From an uncultured Clostridium sp. (GTDB lineage: Bacteria; Bacillota; Clostridia; Lachnospirales; Lachnospiraceae): a stretch of DNA of 64,000 nt. The notes below the pieces were generated by a model. The model searched no databases. It was not told where the DNA came from and was given only the letters and a program-made list of their open reading frames with translations. The translations under genes and the position numbers were made by a program. The DNA lies in the NCBI GenBank assembly GCA_900547035.1, contig URFM01000009.1, forward strand, positions 1 through 64,000. Direction: 5' to 3'. Shown here one piece after another: positions 8,261-15,357 of the stretch (the first letter of the stretch is position 1; the number at the start of each line of letters is the position of its first letter).

Positions 8261-10854
8261 TAAATTCCTCCCTCAAGATCCAGCGGTCTGTTTGTCATAT
8301 ACGCCGGAACCGTTTTATCCAGCTTTACAATACTCTCAATTCGAAGAATTACTGCAAGCGTGTCCAACCTTTCCTGAACTTCTGGAGGAATCAAATTTCC
8401 CGTCACATTTTCTCCCTCCAGTCTCCTAATAATGGCTGTACCGAGTTCCTTTAAAATACTCTTACGAACCGTTCTTATGTATCTGCATGCTTCAAAATAT
8501 TCCGAAGCATGGTCAAACATTTCCGTGTCGTCAGTCAAAAGAGCGATTTGTTCCAGATTTTCGGGCTTCTGCGGTCCTACCGTATGGGTATCTTCGTTAA
8601 GCCAATTTTTTATGGTGCCTGGCTGAACGGCGGTACCATTTGCAATCATTTCTTCCGCAATCTGCTGTGGAGTTTTACCCGTCCGTTCCATGTATGCAAA
8701 AAGATCATTTTTCCATCGCTTGGACATCGCATATTTTTTTCCCGTTTCTCCCCCCGTTACGTCAGAACGGATTATCTCATTCAGTATGTAATCCACTATA
8801 TCCTTTGTGTTATTATCCCTGTTCATAAATACCATGCTGTCTCCCGGACGTAGGGCGTCAATTCCCTTTTGATCCACTTCATCCTTTTCCTCATTCAATA
8901 CGTATGGCTTGTAATATTGCGTAAGCATGGCACCTTCCCCGTCTTCAAATCTCACCAGCCTTGAAACATCTGCCGACGGAGCAGATGAATCTCCACTTTC
9001 CCGATGAACCATGGCTTCAAATTTTATTCGGATAACCTCTTCGGTATATCCAATAATTTCTTCGTCAGACCGGTTAACCTCTTCCTCTTCGCACATCAGT
9101 TTCTCATCCGCCGAGTCTTCTTCTGCCATCTCTTCGGAAAGGCTCTGCCTTGCATTGAAAAGTCTGTCCTTTCCCAATCCCCTTCTTTTTCTTGCCCGGA
9201 AAACCGCAGCTTCCGGTTCATAAAGAAGAACCGTTATTTCCGCCGCAGCCGTACAGCAAAACACGTCAAAATGCCTTCCTGTGATATTCCCAACAAGCAG
9301 AATACCGTCATATGTACGGCTCCCGTCAAATCGATTTACGGAAACAACTTCAATTCCAGAATAATCCCTGTCAAAATCGCTTAGGACATATTTCCAAATC
9401 ATGTCCGCATAATACGCCTTCGGTACAATAATCGCCAATTTTTTCCTTCTTCGCATTTTGACATACTGCCTTACACGATCCATCTTCGGAGAACCGTCGC
9501 TCCTGACATAATACATGTTTGTCAGGATTTCCATCATCTTCTTTCCGACATTCCTGAGATTATCCGGTAAAAGCTCAATCTTTCTTTCCAATTCCTCCAG
9601 TCTGTCCGCAGGATCATCAACCGCTATTTTTCCGTCATGAATCTCCTTTTCAAGCTCATTGATTGAAAACGGTGCCGTCATGAAAAGTTTCATCAGTGAC
9701 CACGCCGGAATGACTATATCCGCCTTCTCGCTTTCATCCAACTCATCCTGTCTGATCAGACGAACGGCAAATTTAAAATCCCTGTAATCCTGCCAGCTTA
9801 TTTCGCCCGGAAGAATTTCTGTCCTTATTTCCCGATCAATAATCGCCCCCGTCTGCCGCTCCAGTTCCACCGTAAATTCATTCCTGTTTCTTGGCGGAAG
9901 CGTGTTTTCCAGAAGAAAGTCCTTCGTACACGCAAAAACTCCCGCTTCTCGGTATGCAGAAACAAGTTCTTCCCCTTTTGAAAAATCCATCCCGCCAATC
10001 AGAAAAGCAAAATCCAGGCTTTCCCTGTTCATAACCTGCGGAATTTCCGTGATCCCTCGCTCTATCAAATCGTTCCCGCACACCATTATTCCAAGATGGC
10101 TGTTTCCTTCCGTTTCGTATGTCATATTCAATCCGATGGAAACACTGGATGTGAATTTAAGCATTGCCTCGTTTTTCCCGACATTGCCTCCATAAGGATA
10201 TTCTTTTTCCTCTGTAAAGTAGGAAGCCGTCACGAGATCCAAAATTTTAATTTTTTTACTTCCAGAATAGATCTCTAACCCCTTCATGTACCGCCCCGCT
10301 CTGTGACGGTCCATGACAATGATAACGGAAGCATCCGTGATTCTTGGTATATCCTTTCTGTCACACTCTAATATTTCGGCGAGAAATTCTTCTCTTCCCC
10401 CATTCCCTGAACGTATTCCACGGCCATCGTATCGGTTGGAGCTTCCTTGATAGGGTACAATCGATGCCCAGCTTTTTCTTCCGATTTTTATAATGTTTGA
10501 ACCGCCCTGGCCGATGACCGCCCACTCCTTTCCTTCACTGTCCGTTTCAATTCCGCGAAATTCACCGCGCTTTCTTTCGTAAAGAACGGGACTTCCGGGA
10601 AAAAGAGAACGAACAATCCCATCCACATCGGTACCGTTACCCCAAATAACCGCAAAGGCCGCCCATACGACAGCTGCCGCTTCAAAACATGGCGATCCCA
10701 CATGCAGAACAATACTGCCCCTGTTCTCCTCTTTTCCGGCTTCCTCTGACAAAAATGTCAAAAAGGATTGGAGAATGAGTTCTTTGGAAATAATCTGGTC
10801 CTCCAAATATATATCGCATTTTTTCAGACTTCTGTTCAGATCTTCTACATTCAT
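8260..10854 (-). CDS. drmE: DISARM class 2 protein DrmE, 864 aa
   Basis: This protein sits between the methyltransferase and drmA, where class 2 DISARM loci carry drmE. I assign it by context, size and overall appearance rather than by a strong motif. It has no Walker A motif. A Rossmann-like segment (LAIIVPKAYYADMIWKYVLSDF ... GILLVGNITG) lies in the middle. Residues about 714-773 (TPQQIAEEMIANG...GTIKNWL) look like a helix-turn-helix. The chosen ATG has GTGGAG six bases upstream; a GTG four codons earlier (10866) is possible but would use the same purine stretch. It starts 22 bp after the methyltransferase stop and overlaps drmA by one base. The biochemical role of DrmE is not established. 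Confidence 0.72.
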   Translation of the reverse strand: MNVEDLNRSLKKCDIYLEDQIISKELILQSFLTFLSEEAGKEENRGSIVLHVGSPCFEAAAVVWAAFAVIWGNGTDVDGIVRSLFPGSPVLYERKRGEFRGIETDSEGKEWAVIGQGGSNIIKIGRKSWASIVPYQGSSNRYDGRGIRSGNGGREEFLAEILECDRKDIPRITDASVIIVMDRHRAGRYMKGLEIYSGSKKIKILDLVTASYFTEEKEYPYGGNVGKNEAMLKFTSSVSIGLNMTYETEGNSHLGIMVCGNDLIERGITEIPQVMNRESLDFAFLIGGMDFSKGEELVSAYREAGVFACTKDFLLENTLPPRNRNEFTVELERQTGAIIDREIRTEILPGEISWQDYRDFKFAVRLIRQDELDESEKADIVIPAWSLMKLFMTAPFSINELEKEIHDGKIAVDDPADRLEELERKIELLPDNLRNVGKKMMEILTNMYYVRSDGSPKMDRVRQYVKMRRRKKLAIIVPKAYYADMIWKYVLSDFDRDYSGIEVVSVNRFDGSRTYDGILLVGNITGRHFDVFCCTAAAEITVLLYEPEAAVFRARKRRGLGKDRLFNARQSLSEEMAEEDSADEKLMCEEEEVNRSDEEIIGYTEEVIRIKFEAMVHRESGDSSAPSADVSRLVRFEDGEGAMLTQYYKPYVLNEEKDEVDQKGIDALRPGDSMVFMNRDNNTKDIVDYILNEIIRSDVTGGETGKKYAMSKRWKNDLFAYMERTGKTPQQIAEEMIANGTAVQPGTIKNWLNEDTHTVGPQKPENLEQIALLTDDTEMFDHASEYFEACRYIRTVRKSILKELGTAIIRRLEGENVTGNLIPPEVQERLDTLAVILRIESIVKLDKTVPAYMTNRPLDLEGGI

Positions 10855-10876
10855 TGCATTCTCCACCTCCCCCTTA

Positions 10877-12292
10877 TTAGACGTTCACCGCAAAATGATT
10901 TTTCTTATTTTCCAGTTCATATCCGTTCTTTTCTTTCCTGATGCAGTCCGCCCGCTTAAGCCTGCGAAGAAAATTGTAAGCAGACCCTTGTGATACACCA
11001 AGAATATTGCTTATGTCCTGCGCACGGAATTCATTTGAAACGCCAAATTCCGACACTATCCTGCAACACTTTTCAATTGTTTGAGGCCTGAGATTCTCTT
11101 TTAATGTTTTCTGAAGCTCCAGACACATTTTTAACTGCGGACCGGGAATCTCATATCGCCTCTTCTCGTCTTCCGAAAAATCAGCGGTCATAACAACCAT
11201 ACATTTCTTGATAAACAACGCCATTTCTTCTATAAGAGGTATAGAAACGGAATTACCAAATTGTTTGAATTTTTGTTGATTCGACATATTTTCTGGAAAG
11301 GAAAATCCCTCATTTCCATTTTCATCAAGAAAAGCATAGCCGATAAATCCCTGCAGTCTTCCCCATTCCGCCGGCGTCATTGTTCGGATATATTTTTCAT
11401 TGATCGGAGATTTTTTCCCTTTTACATCCATCCCCGCATATTTTTTTCCGTTGATCGGATCATAAATCAGATTCCTTTCTTTTCCAGATCCTCCAGTGGC
11501 AAGAATTGTGCTTGCAATCGGGCACTCAATTTCCGTAGCATTGGCTATCCTACATCCAAAACCGTTCCCGTTTCTCTTCTGCCTCGCTTTATGCTCTTCC
11601 AGTGTTTTCAATAAGCCTGATGACAGAAAGAATCTTTCTGATACGTCAACGTCAAGTATATCTCTTACAGACTTAAATATCACTTTTTCACTTTTTTCCG
11701 GCGTTCTTTCAGGAATGAGTTTCAAATGTTCTCCAAAATAATTTCTGCTGAATGCCACAATATATACCCTTGGTCGGTTTTGCGGAAGACCAAAGTTTCT
11801 CGTATTACGTATAAATGAGGATTTATCGTATGACAGTGTCCCGTCTATTTCACGCTTTACTCCAACTACATGATAATTTAATTCATTCTCTAATGTATTG
11901 ATTATTATTCGAAAGGTTCTTCCTTTATCATGGCTGACCAGATTCTCAACATTCTCCAAAAAAACGGCCTTAGGCATTGTCTGCTCGATAATCCTGGCGA
12001 TATGGAAAAAAATAGTTCCTTTTGTTATATCTTTAAATCCTTCACGCAAACCTATTTTACTGAACGGCTGGCAAGGAAATCCTGCCAGTAGCACATCGTA
12101 ATCCGTTCTGCAGACAAGTTTTCGGAACTCGTCATCCGTAACATCGTTCCGGGCATCATCACCAAACAGGTGTTCATAAGTCTGACAGGCATATTTATCT
12201 ATTTCCGCAGAGAGGACATTTTCAAAGTCCCCGGCCAGTTCAAATCCTCGCCGTATTCCTCCGATTCCGCTGCACAAATCTATTGTACGCAT
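10877..12292 (-). CDS. drmMII: DISARM DNA (cytosine-5-)-methyltransferase DrmMII, 471 aa
   Basis: Methylates cytosine C5 in host DNA so that the defence can tell self from phage DNA. Canonical motifs are present in order: motif I DLCSGIGG (5-12), motif IV GFPCQPFS with the catalytic Cys74, motif VI FLENVENL (111-118), motif VIII QNRPRVY (171-177), motif IX RLQGF (312-316) and motif X GNSV (346-349). After the methylase core there is an unusual C-terminal extension of about 100 residues. Its part at 420-460 (FRAQDISNILGVSQGSAYNFLRRL) is a winged-helix type helix-turn-helix. The start is the ATG of MRTIDLC, with GGAGGAA nine bases upstream; an ATG six codons earlier lacks a good site. It is the first gene of the DISARM operon. 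The target site cannot be read from sequence. Confidence 0.88.
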   Translation of the reverse strand: MRTIDLCSGIGGIRRGFELAGDFENVLSAEIDKYACQTYEHLFGDDARNDVTDDEFRKLVCRTDYDVLLAGFPCQPFSKIGLREGFKDITKGTIFFHIARIIEQTMPKAVFLENVENLVSHDKGRTFRIIINTLENELNYHVVGVKREIDGTLSYDKSSFIRNTRNFGLPQNRPRVYIVAFSRNYFGEHLKLIPERTPEKSEKVIFKSVRDILDVDVSERFFLSSGLLKTLEEHKARQKRNGNGFGCRIANATEIECPIASTILATGGSGKERNLIYDPINGKKYAGMDVKGKKSPINEKYIRTMTPAEWGRLQGFIGYAFLDENGNEGFSFPENMSNQQKFKQFGNSVSIPLIEEMALFIKKCMVVMTADFSEDEKRRYEIPGPQLKMCLELQKTLKENLRPQTIEKCCRIVSEFGVSNEFRAQDISNILGVSQGSAYNFLRRLKRADCIRKEKNGYELENKKNHFAVNV

Positions 12293-12422
12293 TTTATACA
12301 GTTCCTCCATTCTCTGTACGTCATTCGACCGGTTATGTCGGTTAAATACATTTATATACTCTGTATATGTAGATTATGGACCCGATTTGGCATTTATTGG
12401 TCACACATCATGATTTTTTACT

Positions 12423-12478
12423 ATTATAGCATAATAATCCTCAAAAAGGCGATTATAAGCTATTATCTTTCCAGTCAA
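12423..12478 (-). promoter_or_regulatory. Candidate promoters of the DISARM operon
   Basis: The stretch between the methyltransferase start and the next terminator (12,293-12,601) has no gene. On the minus strand there are two TATAAT boxes. One has TTGACT 15 bp upstream (12452-12478), which is short spacing. The second (12423-12428) forms the extended -10 TGCTATAAT. Either would give a leader of roughly 120-160 nt. Proposed from motif match only. Confidence 0.4.
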
Positions 12479-12601
12479 TTGCTTTTGGTAATAAATTCAA
12501 TATCCATCTCATGAGAGCGCCCTTGCCTTTGGCTACACTCTCTTTTACTGCCGGGCAAGTCTGGCACTTTCACTCATTGGAAAGCATATGCCGGGTACAC
12601 T

Positions 12602-12639
12602 AAAAAAATCCTCCGAAAGCCCAATATCTCCCGGAGGAA
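12602..12639 (-). terminator. Rho-independent terminator after DUF503 gene
   Basis: Stem TCCTCCG/CGGAGGA followed on the minus strand by seven T residues, about 30 bp after the DUF503 stop. It insulates the DISARM operon from the upstream small-gene cluster. Confidence 0.75.
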
Positions 12640-12670
12640 TTCACCCTAATTATCCACATATTTGCTTTCC

Positions 12671-12952
12671 CTATCTGAGTTCCCTCTCCACGAAAACAAT
12701 CTCCGCCTCAGTGCTGCTTTCCACGAAAGCCAGGATATCATCCATCATACTGTCTGCCTGAGCGGCATGAGCCACTATGGCCGCCACGCCGATCACAATC
12801 GTCTGGTGGATGTCCTGCTCACCCGTTTCAGCTGCTGAGACGGCATACCGGCTTCTTATCTTTCCCAGCAGGCTTTTTACCACTATCCTCTTTTCCTTTA
12901 AGGAATGAACCCACGGTGCGTAAAGCCTGAGTTCCATAACGGCAACTTTCAA
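12671..12952 (-). CDS. DUF503 (YlxP-like) family protein, 93 aa
   Basis: Small protein with the DUF503 pattern: a short hydrophobic first strand (VAVMELRLYAPW), HSLKEKRIVVKSLLGKIRSRY, then AAETGEQDIHQTIVIGVAAI and a C-terminal helix ending in VERELR. These proteins have a ferredoxin-like fold and no settled function; many relatives lie beside rbfA, which is not the case here. I place the start at a TTG preceded by AAGGAAGGGGG, because the family begins at this point. An ATG ten codons upstream would add MKPYIRKGDN and contain the ribosome binding site. It follows the two small ORFs by 46 bp and ends at a strong terminator. Confidence 0.75.
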   Translation of the reverse strand: MKVAVMELRLYAPWVHSLKEKRIVVKSLLGKIRSRYAVSAAETGEQDIHQTIVIGVAAIVAHAAQADSMMDDILAFVESSTEAEIVFVERELR

Positions 12953-12997
12953 GTTATCCCCCTTCCTTATATATGGCTTCATAAAGACCCGTATTTT

Positions 12998-13162
12998 CTA
13001 TCTGTTCTTCGTTTTCTGATGCACTGCATGATTTTTGGTTTTTTTTACTTTGTTTCTATATGGAAATTTTCTGCCCTTCCACTTTTCCAGTTCTTCACCG
13101 AGATCCCCAAAACAATATTCATGCGACATAATAACTTCCAATGGCGATTTACAGTCTGTCAT
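12998..13162 (-). CDS. Small hypothetical protein, 54 aa
   Basis: Unrecognised small basic protein (MTDCKSPLEVIMSHEYC...), lysine-rich at the C-terminus (NKVKKTKNH). Its ATG overlaps the TGA of the preceding 58-codon ORF in an ATGA junction, a pattern of translational coupling that argues that both are real. No membrane segment or motif is visible. The DUF503 gene follows. Function unknown. Confidence 0.4.
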   Translation of the reverse strand: MTDCKSPLEVIMSHEYCFGDLGEELEKWKGRKFPYRNKVKKTKNHAVHQKTKNR

Positions 13163-13335
13163 GACTTACGTCCCTTCTTTTTCAAATCAGGATCCACCGT
13201 CAATATGATCCTGCGTCGTCCTGTCAACACCTCTTGATTATACTGGAAGGGAATAATATCCTTCAGTGCTTCTTCCATCGAAACAGTCCTGACTATGCGT
13301 TTCTGAATCTTCTCCATATTTAATCCGCTTCCCAT
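13159..13335 (-). CDS. Small hypothetical protein, 58 aa
   Basis: Unrecognised small protein (MGSGLNMEKIQKRIVRTVS...) with a good AAGGAG site five bases before the ATG. The middle (EEALKDIIPFQYNQEVLTGRRRIILTV) alternates like a short helix plus strand and could be an antitoxin-like or DNA-binding fragment, but no family is recognised. It is translationally coupled to the next ORF and lies 62 bp after the HicB-like gene. Confidence 0.42.
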   Translation of the reverse strand: MGSGLNMEKIQKRIVRTVSMEEALKDIIPFQYNQEVLTGRRRIILTVDPDLKKKGRKS

Positions 13336-13397
13336 AGCAACTCCTTACCCTTTATCTTCTGATTTTAGGTCATATTCTTTTACATGCCGGTCTTCTT

Positions 13398-13601
13398 TTA
13401 ATATTTGACGACTGACAAAGGCTCTGCATCCTTACAAAATTCCAAATAGTCATCCACCGCAGCGTGGAAGTCATTAAGAAGCGTTTTCTCATTTTCTCCC
13501 TCATAAGAAATCAAAGAGCTGATTCCCATAACCTTACCGTAAAAAACACTGTCTTCCTCTGAAAACTCAACGCTGCCTACATATCCTTTATACTGAATCA
13601 T
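13398..13601 (-). CDS. HicB-like antitoxin-type protein, 67 aa
   Basis: The start MIQYKGYVGSVEFSEEDSVFYGKVMGI and the later SYEGENEKTLLNDFHAAVDDYLEFC match the partial RNase-H-like fold of HicB antitoxins, which normally neutralise a HicA RNA-cleaving toxin. AAGGTGGAG precedes the chosen ATG; an upstream GTG at 13628 has no spaced ribosome binding site. A C-terminal DNA-binding ribbon-helix-helix or HTH domain, found in longer HicB proteins, is missing. No hicA-like ORF is visible next to it, so it may be an orphan or act on a distant partner. The two small ORFs downstream do not resemble HicA. Confidence 0.65.
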   Translation of the reverse strand: MIQYKGYVGSVEFSEEDSVFYGKVMGISSLISYEGENEKTLLNDFHAAVDDYLEFCKDAEPLSVVKY

Positions 13602-13736
13602 ATTCTCCACCTTATAATCTGCCTCCACCCTTTATACAATCTTATCTGCTGCTGTCTCCCTCCTACTGTCTTTATTATACACTTGCAAAATATTTTTGTG
13701 TTGAACCTGTAATTCACTTTAAACGGATTTTTCTAT

Positions 13737-13783
13737 TCAAAAAGGACCAGACCATTCACAAACTGCGAACAGCCCGGCCCTTT
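13737..13783 (-). terminator. Minus-strand-specific terminator, 20-bp G-U-rich stem
   Basis: On the minus-strand RNA all 20 positions of the two arms (13741-13760 and 13764-13783) can pair if G-U wobbles are allowed, with a three-base loop and a run of five U. On the plus strand the same positions become A-C mismatches. It therefore terminates leftward transcripts, most plausibly those of the flavoprotein gene at 14,113. Confidence 0.75.
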
Positions 13784-13798
13784 ATACCCAAAACATAG

Positions 13799-14102
13799 TT
13801 CCGATATAAATGTAAAAATTTTTTCGTGCCAGATTGCTATAATTCCTTTTCCTTTTTTGAAACGCTTAATTCCCTTGTAAATGTAAAAAAATCACGATTC
13901 TAATTCTGATATAAATGTAAAAAATCCTTTCAGCATTAGACTCTCATAATTCCTTTACAAATGTACATTTTTCTCCAGGAATCCTTATTTTATGAGACCT
14001 TCCAAAATCGGTAGTTCCGATATAAATGTAAAAAAATTCAGCTTTCCGACTCGTATAATTCCCTTTAAATGTCTTAAATTCCCTTATTAATGTAAATCAA
14101 CA
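13799..14102. repeat. Array of degenerate direct repeats (about 20-bp motif, about 108-bp period)
   Basis: No gene. A motif close to TTCCGATATAAATGTAAAAA occurs at 13799, 13904 (TTCTG variant) and 14015. A sister motif of the form TATAATTCC-YTT-N-AAATGTA occurs near 13866, 13946, 14055 and 14077, with a partial copy near 13838. The first motif recurs every 105-111 bp and is followed about 40 bp later by the second, so the region reads as three diverged tandem units. All copies point the same way. The right edge reads AATGTAAATCAACA, i.e. TGTTGATTTACATT on the other strand. That resembles multi-site transposase-binding ends of IS21/Tn7-like elements, but no transposase is present. Confidence 0.65.
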
Positions 14103-14112
14103 AATCATCCTC

Positions 14113-15342
14113 TCACGCCCCGCCCGCAGCCCACCCCGTAGACCAGGCAATCTGCAGATTAAACCCTCCGGTCACTCCGTCCAAATCCAGGACCTCCCCG
14201 GCAAAGTAGAGTCCCTTCACCTTTTTGGATTCCATGGTGGCCGGGTCAATTTCTTTCACCGAGATTCCGCCCTGGGTAATGATGGCTTCCCGGAATCCCC
14301 TTAAAGAAGTCAGAGTAAAGGAAAGGCTCTTGGTCATCTGGCAGAGAATCTGGCGCTCCTGCCGGGTTATGGCGTTCACCGGCTTTTCCGGGTCGATGCC
14401 GGTGCGCCTGATGATGACGGGAATCAGCTTTGCGGGATAGAGATGGTTCAGGGCGTTTTTAAACTGCTTGTTCGCCGCTCCGGAAAAGTCCCGCAGAATC
14501 CTGGCGTCCAGCTGTTCCATACTCAAAGCCGGCTTCAAATCGATGAGCAAAGCCAGGGGACACTTGCGGATGGCCTTGGCACAGAAGGAGCTGGCGCTTA
14601 AAATCAGGGGGCCGCTGACACCAAAATGGGTAAACAGCATCTCCCCCTGTTCCCGGTACAGCTGGCGTTTTCCCATATGAACGGCGATTTCCACGTTTTT
14701 CAGCGACAGGCCCTGGAGGGCCTTAACGTCCTCCAGCTCCTCCGCCTCAAATGGCACCAGGGCGGGGAAAAGATCCGTCACCTTATGTCCTGCTTCCCTG
14801 GCCCACTGATATCCGTCGCCGGTAGAACCGGTAGAGGGGTAGGAAAGGCCGCCGGTAGCCACAACCACCCGATCCGCCTTCAGTCGTTTTTTCCCCTCTT
14901 TCAGCACTACTCCCCGGCATACCCCCTCTTCCACAATCAGGGATTCCACCTCCGTGTTCAGGCTTACCTGTACCCCCAGCTGTCTCATGCAGTCTGCCAG
15001 CGCCCGGATGATATCGGAGGAATGGTCGGAAACGGGAAATACTCTTCCGCCACGCTCCACCTTCAGCGGACAACCTGCACTCTCCACCAGATCCATCACA
15101 TCCTGATTGGTAAAACCGTAAAAGCTGCTGTAGAGAAATTTGGAATTGGTGACCACTGAGGCCATCATATCTTCCATCGGGCAGGCATTGGTAAGATTGC
15201 ACCTGCCCTTCCCTGTAATATAAATTTTCTTTCCCAGTTTCTCATTCTTTTCCAGCAGCCGGACCTGATGGCCCGCCTTTGCCCCGCTGATAGCCGCCAT
15301 CATTCCGGCAGCCCCTCCTCCGATTACAATCATCTGACTCAT
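14113..15342 (-). CDS. HI0933/BaiN-like FAD-dependent oxidoreductase
   Basis: Flavoprotein of about 410 residues, the usual family length. The N-terminus carries the dinucleotide-binding motif VIGGGAAGMMAA (about 6-17) followed by KLGKKIYITGKGRCNLTNAC, which is diagnostic of the HI0933/YhiN family. A GGLSYPSTGSTGDGYQWA segment lies near 165-182. The C-terminal FAD motif is TKVKGLYFAGEVLDLDGVTGGFNLQIAWSTG-like (here KVKGLYFAGEVLDLDG). One member, BaiN, acts in bile-acid 7-dehydroxylation, but most have no known substrate. The start is 15 bp after the polyphosphate kinase stop, so the two are probably one operon. A terminator matching this direction lies 330 bp downstream, beyond the repeat array. 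Confidence 0.88.
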   Translation of the reverse strand: MSQMIVIGGGAAGMMAAISGAKAGHQVRLLEKNEKLGKKIYITGKGRCNLTNACPMEDMMASVVTNSKFLYSSFYGFTNQDVMDLVESAGCPLKVERGGRVFPVSDHSSDIIRALADCMRQLGVQVSLNTEVESLIVEEGVCRGVVLKEGKKRLKADRVVVATGGLSYPSTGSTGDGYQWAREAGHKVTDLFPALVPFEAEELEDVKALQGLSLKNVEIAVHMGKRQLYREQGEMLFTHFGVSGPLILSASSFCAKAIRKCPLALLIDLKPALSMEQLDARILRDFSGAANKQFKNALNHLYPAKLIPVIIRRTGIDPEKPVNAITRQERQILCQMTKSLSFTLTSLRGFREAIITQGGISVKEIDPATMESKKVKGLYFAGEVLDLDGVTGGFNLQIAWSTGWAAGGA

Positions 15343-15357
15343 TCGTTTTCCCTGCTT

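Noticed and set aside
7698..8429. Plus-strand frame of 243 codons rich in Ser, opposite drmA.
   Set aside because: Serine runs are the complement of the acidic GAT/GAA codons of drmA; no independent coding evidence.
13398..13601. Complete HicAB toxin-antitoxin module.
   Set aside because: Only the HicB-like half is present; neither neighbouring ORF has the HicA pattern (GS.HHF/ short dsRBD-like fold).
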